From Ensifer adhaerens (GTDB lineage Bacteria > Pseudomonadota > Alphaproteobacteria > Rhizobiales > Rhizobiaceae), in NCBI RefSeq assembly GCF_020035535.1, contig NZ_CP083349.1, forward strand, positions 1,798,001-1,862,000: 64,000 nucleotides of DNA, written 5' to 3'. The notes below the pieces were generated by a model, which searched no databases, had not been told where the DNA came from, and worked only from the letters and a program-made list of their open reading frames with translations. The translations under genes and the position numbers were made by a program. Every line of letters begins with the position of its first letter. Position 1 is the first letter of the stretch. Positions 15,675-24,617 of the stretch are shown in pieces.

Positions 15675-17624
15675 ATGAAATTGGAGAATATGTTGGCTAG
15701 TATCGATTCCGCTGTCGCGAGAGGCTCGCGCGTCTACGTCGATAGACCCGGCTTCACCGCACGGCACGCCAAGACACTTGCGGCCACCCGCAGCGCATTG
15801 TTCTCCCTCTTCGTCGCAGCCTCCCTCGTCTTCGTCGTCGAACTGATCGTGCGTCAGTCGCTGTCCGATGCGCTCGCCTACATGCTCGATCCGACGCGCC
15901 CGGCGCTGACGACCGTCGGTGCATTCTTCCTGATCATGCTGGCGGTTGACGGCATTTTCGGTCGCGAGCACAAATCGGCCGTGGTGATCGCACCGCTTGC
16001 CATCATCCCTGCCGTCGTCTGCCAGCAGAAACAGGTCTTCCTCTCCGATCCGCTTTATCCGACCGACTTCCTGTTCGGCCGCCAGATCATGGAATTGATG
16101 CCAGTTCTGGTGAAGGATCGGCCGTGGACGGCCATCGGCATTGCCGTCGGCCTGATCGCCGCCGCCGTCGCGATCGCCCTTCTCCTGCGTTTTGCCTGGC
16201 GGACCTTCCCCAAGCTTTCGACGCGCGAGCGTGTCGCCCGTCTTGCCTTCGCGCTGCCGCTGCTCGTCGCCTTCTGGAACATCATGGATTACAACCAGTT
16301 CTCCTGGATCCGTGACCGCCTGAAGGTCATCCCCATCATGTGGGACCAGACCGAGAACTATAAACACAACGGTTTCGCCCTTGCGTTTGCCATCAACCTG
16401 CCGATGGCCAATGTCAGCGCGCCTGCCGGCTACATGGCCGACGCGATCGACCGTATTCCGGTGAAGCCGCTTCCGGCCGGCACCTCGCATCGCGGCAAGG
16501 CCGACGTCATCGTGCTGATGAGCGAATCCTTCTGGGATCCGACCCGCCTGCCGAACGTCAAGCTGTCGCCCGATCCGATGCCGACGATCCGCGAAATGCA
16601 GTCGGGCAACGTCTTTTCGCCGGAATTCGGCGGCATGACCGCCAATGTCGAGTTCGAAGCGTTGACCGGCTTCTCGAACGCCTTCCTGCCCTACGGCAGC
16701 ATTCCGTATCAGCAGTACATCCGCAACCCGATCCCGTCGCTCGCGACGTTCTTCCGCGGCGAAGGCTATGTCTCGCGTGCCATCCATCCCTTCCAGAGCT
16801 GGTTCTGGAATCGCACCGCCGTCTACAAGGCCTTCGGTTTCGACATGTTCAAGTCGGAAGAGAACATGCCGCCGATGCAGAAGCGCGGCATCTTCGCCTC
16901 GGACGAGTCGCTGACCAACGAGATCATCCGCCAGGCCGACGCGATGGACGACCCGTTCTTCTTCTTCGCCGTCACGCTGCAGGGCCATGGCCCCTATGAG
17001 GCCAACCGCTACGCAAAGAACACCATCAAGATCGAGGGCGACCTGCCCGAAGCCGACCGCCAGGTGCTCGCCACCTATGCGCAGGGCATCAAGGAAGCCG
17101 ACGACAGCCTGAAGAAGCTGATGGACTGGGCCAAGAAGCGCGACCGCGAGACGGTCATCGTGCTCTTTGGCGACCACCTGCCGCCGCTGAACACCGTCTA
17201 TACCAGCACCGGCTTCATGAAGGGCGTCACCGCAGAGCGTAAAGGTTCGAAGGATCAGATGAAGGCGCAGCACGAAACGCCGCTCGTCGTCTGGTCGAAC
17301 AAGACAGGCCCGAAGAAGAACGTCGGCACCATCAGCCCAGCCTTCCTCTCCTACCAGATCCTCAAGCAGTCCGGCTACGAGCACCCCTACTACACCGGGT
17401 TCCTCGGCAAGGTGTACGACCAGTACCGCGTCGTCGACCGCTATATGCTGATCCGCAAGAACGGCAAGGAGGTCGCCGAGTGGTCGCGCCAGCCTAAGGT
17501 GCCGGCACTGCTGCGTGACTACCGCTTCCTGCAGCACGACATGATGTTCGGCGACCGTTTCTCGACCGACCGGTTCTTCAAGTCCCACGCCGACCTCTTC
17601 GCGAGCGCGGCCGAGACCCACTGA
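15675..17624 (+). CDS. LTA synthase/phosphoglycerol transferase-like membrane protein
   Basis: A 649-residue member of the alkaline-phosphatase superfamily branch that includes lipoteichoic acid synthase and periplasmic-glucan phosphoglycerol transferases. About five transmembrane helices fill residues ~35-235, followed by an extracytoplasmic catalytic domain. Metal and nucleophile motifs are intact: MSESFWD, GGMTANVEFEALTG (Thr nucleophile) and FGDHLPPL. In a Gram-negative rhizobium the likely role is transfer of phosphoglycerol to cyclic beta-glucans, as for the S. meliloti cgmB product, but which paralogue this is cannot be told. A start at ATG 15690 is an alternative; neither has a textbook ribosome-binding site. 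Confidence 0.85.
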   Translation: MKLENMLASIDSAVARGSRVYVDRPGFTARHAKTLAATRSALFSLFVAASLVFVVELIVRQSLSDALAYMLDPTRPALTTVGAFFLIMLAVDGIFGREHKSAVVIAPLAIIPAVVCQQKQVFLSDPLYPTDFLFGRQIMELMPVLVKDRPWTAIGIAVGLIAAAVAIALLLRFAWRTFPKLSTRERVARLAFALPLLVAFWNIMDYNQFSWIRDRLKVIPIMWDQTENYKHNGFALAFAINLPMANVSAPAGYMADAIDRIPVKPLPAGTSHRGKADVIVLMSESFWDPTRLPNVKLSPDPMPTIREMQSGNVFSPEFGGMTANVEFEALTGFSNAFLPYGSIPYQQYIRNPIPSLATFFRGEGYVSRAIHPFQSWFWNRTAVYKAFGFDMFKSEENMPPMQKRGIFASDESLTNEIIRQADAMDDPFFFFAVTLQGHGPYEANRYAKNTIKIEGDLPEADRQVLATYAQGIKEADDSLKKLMDWAKKRDRETVIVLFGDHLPPLNTVYTSTGFMKGVTAERKGSKDQMKAQHETPLVVWSNKTGPKKNVGTISPAFLSYQILKQSGYEHPYYTGFLGKVYDQYRVVDRYMLIRKNGKEVAEWSRQPKVPALLRDYRFLQHDMMFGDRFSTDRFFKSHADLFASAAETH

Positions 17625-17632
17625 TCCATCGA

Positions 17633-17660
17633 AGCCGGACCGGCTACACCCGGTCCGGCT
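17633..17660 (+). terminator. Hairpin after the LTA-synthase-like gene
   Basis: A perfect 11-bp stem (AGCCGGACCGG / CCGGTCCGGCT) with a CTACAC loop starts 9 bp after the stop codon. The U-run is poor (CTCG follows), but position and strength suggest a transcript end. Confidence 0.55.
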
Positions 17661-17761
17661 CTCGAGCTTCCGGGGCGACGCCGCGTCTCGCGGACAGAAA
17701 ACCGCTACGGACTTTTGCTGGAAATGCTCTAGATTTTCTCCGTCCAACCCCGGAGATCGTC

Positions 17762-18310
17762 ATGCCGCACTTCAACAATTTCTCACAACAGCTCTTCGGC
17801 AAGCCGCTCAGCGAACTCGGCGAGATTGAGCGCCGCATACTCGCCCACGCGCGCGAGCGGCGCCCGCTGACCACCGATACCAATGCGGCTTTCGCAGCCC
17901 GGCAGACCTTCGGCGACAGGCTCGCAGACAGCATTGCCCGGGTCGGCGGCTCTTGGACCTTCATCCTTGCCTTCTGTGGCTTCCTCGTCTGCTGGGTGAT
18001 CGTGAATTCGCTGCTGCTCCTGGCTGGAGCGTTCGACCCCTACCCCTATATCTTCCTCAACCTGGTGCTTTCCATGCTAGCCGCCCTGCAGGCGCCGATC
18101 ATCATGATGTCGCAGAACCGCCAGGCCGAACGTGACCGCTTCGCGGCGTCCAAGGACTATGAGGTCAACCTGAAATCCGAAGTCGAACTCATCGCCCTGC
18201 ACCACAAGGTCGACGATGTATTGCTGCGCGAGATCTCGGAACTGCGCGCCGACCTTGCAACGCTCAATCGCCAGCTCGAACAATACCGGTCATCGCCCGG
18301 GCAGGACTGA
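17762..18310 (+). CDS. DUF1003 membrane protein
   Basis: A 182-residue protein of the DUF1003 family. An N-terminal cytoplasmic part carries LGEIERRILAHARER. Two transmembrane helices are separated by a short FDPYPYIFLN loop, and the MMSQNRQAERDR motif typical of the family follows the second helix. The C-terminal ~50 residues form a coiled coil (ELRADLATLNRQLE). The function of the family is unknown. The gene appears monocistronic. Confidence 0.88.
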   Translation: MPHFNNFSQQLFGKPLSELGEIERRILAHARERRPLTTDTNAAFAARQTFGDRLADSIARVGGSWTFILAFCGFLVCWVIVNSLLLLAGAFDPYPYIFLNLVLSMLAALQAPIIMMSQNRQAERDRFAASKDYEVNLKSEVELIALHHKVDDVLLREISELRADLATLNRQLEQYRSSPGQD

Positions 18311-18589
18311 ACGCCCAAGCCAGTCTGATCCCTGGTGCCGCCCCAAAACGGGGTATCTCAGCGGTTTTGCAGCCATCTCCGAATTCGCTATTTCGGGGGT
18401 ATGACAGGCAAGAACTCGATTACCTTCATAAACACTAAATCAACCGTGAATACGCCTTTTGCAACATGTGCGAAAAGTATGACGATTCAACAACTTATCG
18501 GAGTATGAGAAAATTAATATTTGAGGACCATCGTGTGGGTGCAGGGACATTTGAAAAACACAGCAACGTGGGTACGCGGAGATGCTGCA

Positions 18590-19012
18590 ATGTCCAACTT
18601 CAAGCGCCTTACAGGCGGCCAAGACGGCGCCGCTGCAATCGAATTTGCAATCATAGCGCCGCTCTTCTTCCTTTGCGTGCTGACCTTGATCGCCTACGGC
18701 GTCTACCTCAGCACAGCCCATTCCATCCAGCAAATCGCCGCAGATGCCGCGCGTACAGCCATCGCCGGACTATCGGAAAACGAGCGTGAACGCCTCGCGA
18801 CCGACTACATCCGGCGCACGACGATGGATCAGGCCTTCATCAAATCCTCGCACATGACCGTCACCGTCAAGGCCGACGCCAACAACGCCAACCAGTTCAC
18901 GGTGCGGATCAAATACAACGCCGCCGACCTCCCGATCTTTAACCTTTTCACATTCGCCATGCCGAGTAGCCAGATAGAGCGCTTTGCAACCATACGGGTA
19001 GGAGGGGTCTGA
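18590..19012 (+). CDS. TadE-like pilus assembly protein
   Basis: A 140-residue protein with start chosen at 18590 (GGAG 8 nt upstream); the frame is open 23 codons further but lacks a site there. It begins with a short basic stretch and the TadE-type signature GQDGAAAIEFAIIAPLFFL, whose EF pair marks a prepilin-peptidase-like site followed by a hydrophobic helix. TadE proteins are pseudopilins of Flp/Tad pili. The TadG-like gene follows after 1 bp. No tadA, cpa or flp genes are in the window, so the pair is an orphan here. Confidence 0.85.
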   Translation: MSNFKRLTGGQDGAAAIEFAIIAPLFFLCVLTLIAYGVYLSTAHSIQQIAADAARTAIAGLSENERERLATDYIRRTTMDQAFIKSSHMTVTVKADANNANQFTVRIKYNAADLPIFNLFTFAMPSSQIERFATIRVGGV

Positions 19013-19013
19013 G

Positions 19014-20753
19014 ATGTCGTGGAAATCGACGCGCATGCGCGCGCTGCTCCGATCGCGAGGCGCCAATGTGGGAATCTCCGCCGCCCTGGTCATGCCATTG
19101 GTCGTCACCTCCATGGCACTCGGCATCGACTACGGCTATCTGACCGTCCAGAAGCGGGAGATGCAGTCGACGGTCGACCTGGCCGCGATCGCTGCAGCGG
19201 CCAACATCTCGTCTGCCGAAAAGGCCGTGCTCAACCATTTCTCCAACAATGGCCTCAACTACGCCGTGGCAACGCCGAGCGGCTTGATGACGGCGGATGG
19301 CAAGCTACTGCCATTGAGCGATGTCGGCACGGGAAAGGTCGACGGCGTCGCCACACTAACGCGCGGTCGCTACGTCCCCGACCCTTCGGTCGATGCCGGA
19401 CAGCGCTTCATCAAGGACGCCACGCCCGCCGACGCCGTGCAGGTTCTGCTGGAAAAGAAAGGCCAGATCTTCCTTGCCTCCATCTTCAGTGCGCCGCCGG
19501 ATCTCAACGTCGTCGGTACCGCCGCCAGTTCCAAGATTGCCGCGTTCTCCGTCGGCTCACGCCTCGCCAGCCTGAACGAAGGGGTGCTGAACTCGATCCT
19601 CGGCCAGATGCTCGGAACCACCGTCTCTCTCAAGGTCATGGACTATGAGGCACTCATCGACGCCGACATCGACGTCCAGCCGTTCCTGAAGGTCGTTGCG
19701 ACGAAACTCAACCTGACGGCCGCCTCCTACGAGGACGTGCTGAAGGCCAACCTGACCATACCGCAGCTACTCTCCTCGATGCGGCTCGTGCAGGGCCTGT
19801 CGGGCACCGTGACGGCCGCACTGAAGAGCATCGAACTTTCGACAGCCAGCAACAGGAAGACCGTCACGCTGGCGCAAATCCTCAATCTCGACCCGAAAAA
19901 GAGCCTGCAAGTCAATGCCGGCTCCGACTGGGCGATGAAGGTCAGCGCGCTGCAGCTCGTCTCTGCGGCTGCCGCAATTGCCAATGGCGAAAACCAGATC
20001 GCGCTCAACGCCGTGACCGGGCTTCCCGGCATCGCCTCTGCCAAGGTCAAGCTCGCCATCGGCGAACCACCGGTGGAGACGCCAAGCCATCGGCTCGGAA
20101 CACCGGGGGCAGCGGTGCGCACCGCGCAAACCCGCCTCGCCGTCGAAGTCTACGTCGACGGCCTTGCGGCCCTTGCCGGCATTCGCATCCGGCTGCCGAT
20201 CTATGTCGAACTCGCCTATGCCGAAGCGAAGCTTGCCGACATTCGCTGCTATGGCGGCACACCGGATAATGCAGCGGTCAGCGTGGACGCGGTACCCGGC
20301 GTAGCCGAGATTGCCATCGGCGACGTCGACCCGACGGTACTCTCGAACTTCTCGTCCGATGCCCGCGTGAAAAGGGCGCGCCTCGTCGATGCCCTCGTCG
20401 TCAAGATCGACGCGCTCGCTCATGTGGAGGCCCAGAACCTCAAGGCTTCGCGCCTGAGCTTCAGCCCATCCGAGATTGCGGCTCGATCGATCAAGAGCGT
20501 TTCCACGAGGGATATTCTCACCTCCACAACCCAGACGCTGCTGAACAATCTCGACCTCAACATCCAGGTCCTGTTCCTGACGCTCGGCAGCCCCACGATC
20601 ATTCAACAGGCGCTAGCCCAGACCCTGGGCTCCGTCACCAAACCGGTCGACGACCTCCTCTACAACCTGCTCCTGCTCGTCGGCATGCGGGTCGGCGAGG
20701 CCGACGTGCGCGTCACCGGCGTCAAGTGCCAGCCGCCAGTTCTGGTGCAGTGA
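19014..20753 (+). CDS. TadG-like pilus assembly protein
   Basis: A 579-residue protein with an N-terminal TadG domain: a basic start, then NVGISAALVMPLVVTSMALGIDYGYLTVQKREMQ, the usual membrane anchor plus conserved tyrosine region (positions ~18-51, landmarks ALVMPLV and DYGYLT). The remaining ~500 residues are predicted extracytoplasmic, rich in Ala, Leu, Ser and Thr, with no recognisable von Willebrand A domain. GGAGGGG precedes the ATG, and the tadE-like gene ends 1 bp upstream, so the two are co-transcribed. A strong terminator follows. Role: probably a surface or pilus-associated protein of a Tad-like system whose core lies elsewhere. Confidence 0.82.
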   Translation: MSWKSTRMRALLRSRGANVGISAALVMPLVVTSMALGIDYGYLTVQKREMQSTVDLAAIAAAANISSAEKAVLNHFSNNGLNYAVATPSGLMTADGKLLPLSDVGTGKVDGVATLTRGRYVPDPSVDAGQRFIKDATPADAVQVLLEKKGQIFLASIFSAPPDLNVVGTAASSKIAAFSVGSRLASLNEGVLNSILGQMLGTTVSLKVMDYEALIDADIDVQPFLKVVATKLNLTAASYEDVLKANLTIPQLLSSMRLVQGLSGTVTAALKSIELSTASNRKTVTLAQILNLDPKKSLQVNAGSDWAMKVSALQLVSAAAAIANGENQIALNAVTGLPGIASAKVKLAIGEPPVETPSHRLGTPGAAVRTAQTRLAVEVYVDGLAALAGIRIRLPIYVELAYAEAKLADIRCYGGTPDNAAVSVDAVPGVAEIAIGDVDPTVLSNFSSDARVKRARLVDALVVKIDALAHVEAQNLKASRLSFSPSEIAARSIKSVSTRDILTSTTQTLLNNLDLNIQVLFLTLGSPTIIQQALAQTLGSVTKPVDDLLYNLLLLVGMRVGEADVRVTGVKCQPPVLVQ

Positions 20754-20773
20754 CCGGGTTCAGTTATACGTAA

Positions 20774-20810
20774 GGGGCGCCTGACGATGGGAGGTCAGGC
20801 GCCCCTTTTT
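20774..20810 (+). terminator. Strong intrinsic terminator after the tadE-tadG pair
   Basis: A 12-bp stem (GGGGCGCCTGAC / GTCAGGCGCCCC) with an 8-nt loop is followed directly by TTTTT. Confidence 0.9.
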
Positions 20811-20949
20811 GAACAAAATCGGTTGTTCGCACGTTATGGGCAGGCTAATCCTGCTATAAGGGGTAAGGCTGAAGGCGGTTGGCGACCGGGCAACTTGAAA
20901 AATCAAGAATCGGGCGAGCCGCGCAAGCATCGGGGGGTGTGCGCAGCAA

Positions 20950-21867
20950 ATGCGTGTCGTGGCAGAGCATGAAGGCGTTGTACCGGCTGGTGCACTTGCC
21001 TTCACCGCAGAAGATTTTCGTAATCATCCGAACTTCCGGGCGATCCTTCAGGCGAGCGCGCGGGATCTCATGTCGGTGTTCGACATCTTCCCGCGGGTTG
21101 CCCGTCTCGTCGCCTCTCACCAGAAGTGGACGCTGAGCCAGGCTGTCTATACGCTGCATCTCGAGCGCGACCCGGGTAATCCGGAAACCGGCATCACGAC
21201 TGCGCGCCTCCTGAAATTCATGCACGAAATGGGCGGCGCCAGCCGCAACACCGCTGCGGCCTTCATCGCCGAACTGCTGACCTACAAGCTGCTGCGCGAT
21301 ACGGATGGCGGCCGCGCCAAGAAGAAGGTGCGCCCCCTGGAGCCGACCGAAATCAGCGAAGGGGCGATGCTGCGCTGGTTCATGAGCCAGATGGGCACAC
21401 TCGACCGCTTCGACGGCAAGGGCCGCCTTCAGCGCGTCGAAGCCGACCGGACTGTCTTTGAGCGCGCCCAGCCGATCGCGACCCGCCTGCTGCTGACCGA
21501 TCAGCGGTGGAGCGAACCACCGGAAGCTGTGGCCGCCTTCGTCTGGACCGAATGCGGCGGCCTGCTGCTGGACGATCTGATGTCACGGCCAGACAGCCTG
21601 GAACCGGTCGATGGCAAGGTCTGGCTCGAAGCGAGCCTCTCGGAACTCGCCACGCACTACATGATCTCGAACACGCATATCAGGCGCATTTTCACCCGTG
21701 CTCAGGATGCGGGCCTCATCGGTCGCGCGGGCGAGGGCCAGCGCGGGCTGTTCTGGCTAGGCGAACGCCTGATCGACGAATATTGTCAGTGGCAATCGGT
21801 CAAGATGGCCGGCCTTGCCAATGGCTTCGAACAGGCGGTCCGGCAGGCAAAGACCGCGCCGGAGTGA
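20950..21867 (+). CDS. Unrecognised 305-residue protein, possible winged-helix regulator
   Basis: I do not recognise a named family. The protein is soluble and has two segments that read like winged-helix DNA-binding units. One, at ~75-115, holds GITTARLLKFMHEMG and NTAAAFIAELLTYKLLRD. The other, at ~225-265, holds SLSELATHYMISNTHIRRIFTRAQDAGLIGR, a convincing helix-turn-helix pattern with GQRGLFWL as a possible wing. A GGGGGTG lies before the ATG. The gene is isolated by a terminator upstream and a convergent gene downstream. A transcriptional regulator is the best guess. Confidence 0.7.
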   Translation: MRVVAEHEGVVPAGALAFTAEDFRNHPNFRAILQASARDLMSVFDIFPRVARLVASHQKWTLSQAVYTLHLERDPGNPETGITTARLLKFMHEMGGASRNTAAAFIAELLTYKLLRDTDGGRAKKKVRPLEPTEISEGAMLRWFMSQMGTLDRFDGKGRLQRVEADRTVFERAQPIATRLLLTDQRWSEPPEAVAAFVWTECGGLLLDDLMSRPDSLEPVDGKVWLEASLSELATHYMISNTHIRRIFTRAQDAGLIGRAGEGQRGLFWLGERLIDEYCQWQSVKMAGLANGFEQAVRQAKTAPE

Positions 21868-21871
21868 TCGC

Positions 21872-22270
21872 TCAACTGCGCCCAGCCGCATATTTCGGCA
21901 AGTCGTCGCTGATCTCGTAGAAGTCGCCCTGATCGTCGCAGAAGATATGATAGCCGGCCTTGAGCGCAGTCGGCTTCTCGAAGGAGCCGGCGAGGATCGA
22001 GGTGTAGTCCAGCCCATCCGCCTTCCAGAACAGGGCTGAGCCGCAATGCCGGCAAAAGCCGCGGCTGGCGCTCTCGCTCGCCCGGTACCAGGTGAGGTTC
22101 TCCGTCCCCTCCACCTCGAGATCCGCGTCCTGAACATTGGTCGCGGCATAGTAGAGACCGGTCTGCTTCCGGCACTGGCCGCAATGGCAATAGATCAGCT
22201 CGCGCAACTCGCCACGCGCGGCAAAGCGCACCGCCCCGCAAAGACAGCTCCCCTTGTGAACGTCCGGCAT
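21872..22270 (-). CDS. GFA family (glutathione-dependent formaldehyde-activating-like) protein
   Basis: A 132-residue zinc-binding protein of the GFA/CENP-V family. The conserved cysteines are visible: GSCLCGAVRF near the N-terminus, YCHCGQCRKQTG, and FCRHCGSALFW. Start at 22270 (MPDVHKG) is preferred because a G-rich ribosome-binding site lies just upstream; six further codons are open. Most family members have no proven formaldehyde role. The gene is convergent with the preceding regulator-like gene, with only 4 bp between the stops. Confidence 0.88.
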   Translation of the reverse strand: MPDVHKGSCLCGAVRFAARGELRELIYCHCGQCRKQTGLYYAATNVQDADLEVEGTENLTWYRASESASRGFCRHCGSALFWKADGLDYTSILAGSFEKPTALKAGYHIFCDDQGDFYEISDDLPKYAAGRS

Positions 22271-22460
22271 TGTCCCCCCCCAAAGCAAAAATCGTTGTGC
22301 ATCACCCTGTCATGCGGTTGATCAGGCGGCACGATCACGCGCGGCGTATCCTGCTCCAGACACGAAAATGCCGGGCCAGCTTCCAGAGCCGACCCGGCAT
22401 TGTCAAATTCAAAACTCCCAAGTGATGTTCAGAAAACCTGAACGATGCCAGAGATTTAGA

Positions 22461-23834
22461 TCAGCCGTTGACGACCATCTTCTTCTCGTCGCGGCCGCCC
22501 TTCATGCGTTCGGCGAGCAGGAACGCGAGCTCCAGCGCCTGATCCGCATTGAGGCGCGGGTCGCAGTGGGTGTGGTAGCGGTCGGCAAGATCGTCGCCGG
22601 AAAGCGCGCGTGCACCACCTGTGCATTCCGTCACGTCGTTGCCGGTCATCTCGATGTGGATGCCGCCCGGATGCGTGCCTTCGGCGCGGTGGATCTGGAA
22701 GAAGCTCTCGACTTCCGACAGGATCCGCTCGAACGGGCGGGTCTTGTAGTTGTTGAGCGTGATCGTGTTGCCGTGCATCGGATCGCAGGACCAGACGACC
22801 TTCTTGCCTTCGCGCTCGACCGCACGGATGAGGCGCGGCAGATGCTCGGCTACCTTGTCATGGCCGAAGCGGCAAATGAGCGTCAGGCGGCCGGCTTCGT
22901 TGGCCGGGTTCAGAAGGTCGATCAACTCCAGCAAGCCATCGGCCGTCAGCGACGGACCGCACTTCAGGCCGAGCGGGTTCTTGATGCCGCGGCAATATTC
23001 GATATGCGCATGGTCGGGCTGGCGGGTACGATCGCCGATCCAGATCATGTGGCCGGAGGTGGCGTACCAGTCGCCCGAGGTCGAGTCGACGCGGGTCAGG
23101 GCCTGCTCGTAGCCAAGCAGCAGCGCCTCATGGCTGGTAAAGAAATCGGTCTCGCGCAGGCTCGGATGGTTCTCCGAGGTGATGCCGATCGCCTTCATGA
23201 AGTCCATAGTCTCGGAAATCCGGTCGGCGAGCTTGCGGTAGCGCTCGGCCTGCGGGCTGTCCTTGACGAATCCGAGCATCCACTGGTGCACGTTGTCGAG
23301 GTTGGCATAGCCACCCATCGCGAAGGCGCGCAGAAGGTTCAGCGTCGCGGCCGACTGGCGGTAAGCCATGATCTGGCGTTCCGGGTTCGGAATGCGCGCT
23401 TCCTCGGTGAACTCGATGCCGTTGATGATGTCGCCACGGTAGGACGGCAGCGTGACATCGCCCTGCTTCTCGACACCCGACGAGCGCGGCTTGGCGAACT
23501 GGCCGGCGATGCGGCCGACCTTTACCACCGGCTGCTGGGCGCCGAACGTCAGAACGACGGCCATCTGCAGGAAGGCGCGGAAGAAGTCGCGGATCGTGTC
23601 GGCGCCGTGTTCGGCGAAGCTTTCGGCGCAGTCGCCGCCCTGCAGCAGGAAGCCTCGGCCTTCGGCAACATTGGCAAGGGCGCTCTTCAGACGGCGCGCT
23701 TCACCCGCAAACACCAGCGGCGGATACTTCGCGAGGCGCGCTTCGGTCGCCTCAAGCGCTGCCAGGTCCGGATAGTCCGGCACCTGCTGGATGGGTTTTT
23801 GCCGCCAGCTGTTTGGAGTCCAAGTCTGTGCCAT
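22461..23834 (-). CDS. aroF: Class II DAHP synthase
   Basis: A 457-residue class II (plant-type) 3-deoxy-D-arabino-heptulosonate-7-phosphate synthase, which condenses phosphoenolpyruvate and erythrose-4-phosphate in the first step of aromatic amino acid synthesis. Diagnostic segments are [13 protein letters not shown], the [12 protein letters not shown] loop, [19 protein letters not shown] and [15 protein letters not shown]. Length matches the family. Start 23834 is preferred over GTG 23843 because AGGTGA then sits at good spacing. The name aroF is the usual annotation for this enzyme in rhizobia; aroG is used elsewhere. Confidence 0.93.
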   Translation of the reverse strand: MAQTWTPNSWRQKPIQQVPDYPDLAALEATEARLAKYPPLVFAGEARRLKSALANVAEGRGFLLQGGDCAESFAEHGADTIRDFFRAFLQMAVVLTFGAQQPVVKVGRIAGQFAKPRSSGVEKQGDVTLPSYRGDIINGIEFTEEARIPNPERQIMAYRQSAATLNLLRAFAMGGYANLDNVHQWMLGFVKDSPQAERYRKLADRISETMDFMKAIGITSENHPSLRETDFFTSHEALLLGYEQALTRVDSTSGDWYATSGHMIWIGDRTRQPDHAHIEYCRGIKNPLGLKCGPSLTADGLLELIDLLNPANEAGRLTLICRFGHDKVAEHLPRLIRAVEREGKKVVWSCDPMHGNTITLNNYKTRPFERILSEVESFFQIHRAEGTHPGGIHIEMTGNDVTECTGGARALSGDDLADRYHTHCDPRLNADQALELAFLLAERMKGGRDEKKMVVNG

Positions 23835-24617
23835 TTCGATCACCTGTTGTCTGCCGCGGTTCTGTCCGCGCGGGTCGCGCCCTGACGGCCGTAGATGGCC
23901 GCCCGGTATTCGGAAATTTCACTCACATCCGCGTGCCCTGCCCCGGACGCTGAGCCCGGCCTTGTGCCCACCCAAGGCGGAAACGCCGCGGAATGCGGGC
24001 TTATAGACGTTAAGGAAACGCTTGGAAAGCCATCCTACCAGAATTCATTGCTTTGCAGCACGCATGGAACGCAAGGATATGTCCGCGGAGCGCACGATCC
24101 CGAAAGTCCTGCTCTCTATATCGAAAGAACGATGCGCCGTTTCAATGGGATAGTGGCATCCCTGATGCTACAGCCGCCGCCAAGACAGGCGACAGAATGT
24201 TCAGTGATCGTGCCCGGCGGCTTGGGGCCGGCAATGGCTGGCCCTCGCGTCCCAGCGCGCGCCTGTGCGTTCCGTGAGTGGCGCATCGGAACGCGTCGAG
24301 CGCGCGTCCGATCTGCACCGGTTAAGCAGGAAAGAGAAGACCGGCAGCACCCAGTGCAGGCCACGCCACTCCGGTCCGTCGAGCGGATCATCCAAGCCGT
24401 TGCATGACCCGCGGCGACGTTCACGCTGAAGAACGGTCCACATGACTGCCCAATGTTCAAACATGTTCTCGCCTCCTTTGCCTTGAGACACCAGGAGACC
24501 TAATGTCTTCGCCGGCAGCGTTGTAGGCGCACCGTTGAAAGACGTCTTTCATCCGCGAACGGAAGCCAGGGCGGACGACCCGCGCTACTACGAGACAGTG
24601 ACCGCCATGGAGTGCTT
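23835..24617. other. Gap between aroF and the LysR gene
   Basis: This 780-bp stretch should hold the aroF and LysR promoters. Apart from the small minus-strand frame at 24201-24465 I see no gene, no repeat and no clear RNA structure in it. Confidence 0.5.
24201..24465 (-). CDS. Possible small protein (88 residues)
   Basis: An ATG at 24465 follows an excellent ribosome-binding site (AAAGGAGGCGAGAAC). The product begins MFEHWAVMWTVLQRERRR and contains a hydrophobic WVLPVFSFLL stretch, then an Arg-rich tail. Third codon positions over the first ~60 codons are GC-rich, as in neighbouring genes. The C-terminal half looks less protein-like, so a frameshift or a shorter real gene is possible. It is divergent from the LysR gene, a usual place for a regulated target. 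I recognise no family. Confidence 0.4.

Noticed and set aside
15588..17747. 719-residue open frame antisense to the LTA-synthase-like gene
   Set aside because: It is a shadow of a GC-rich gene; the plus-strand product has intact catalytic motifs.
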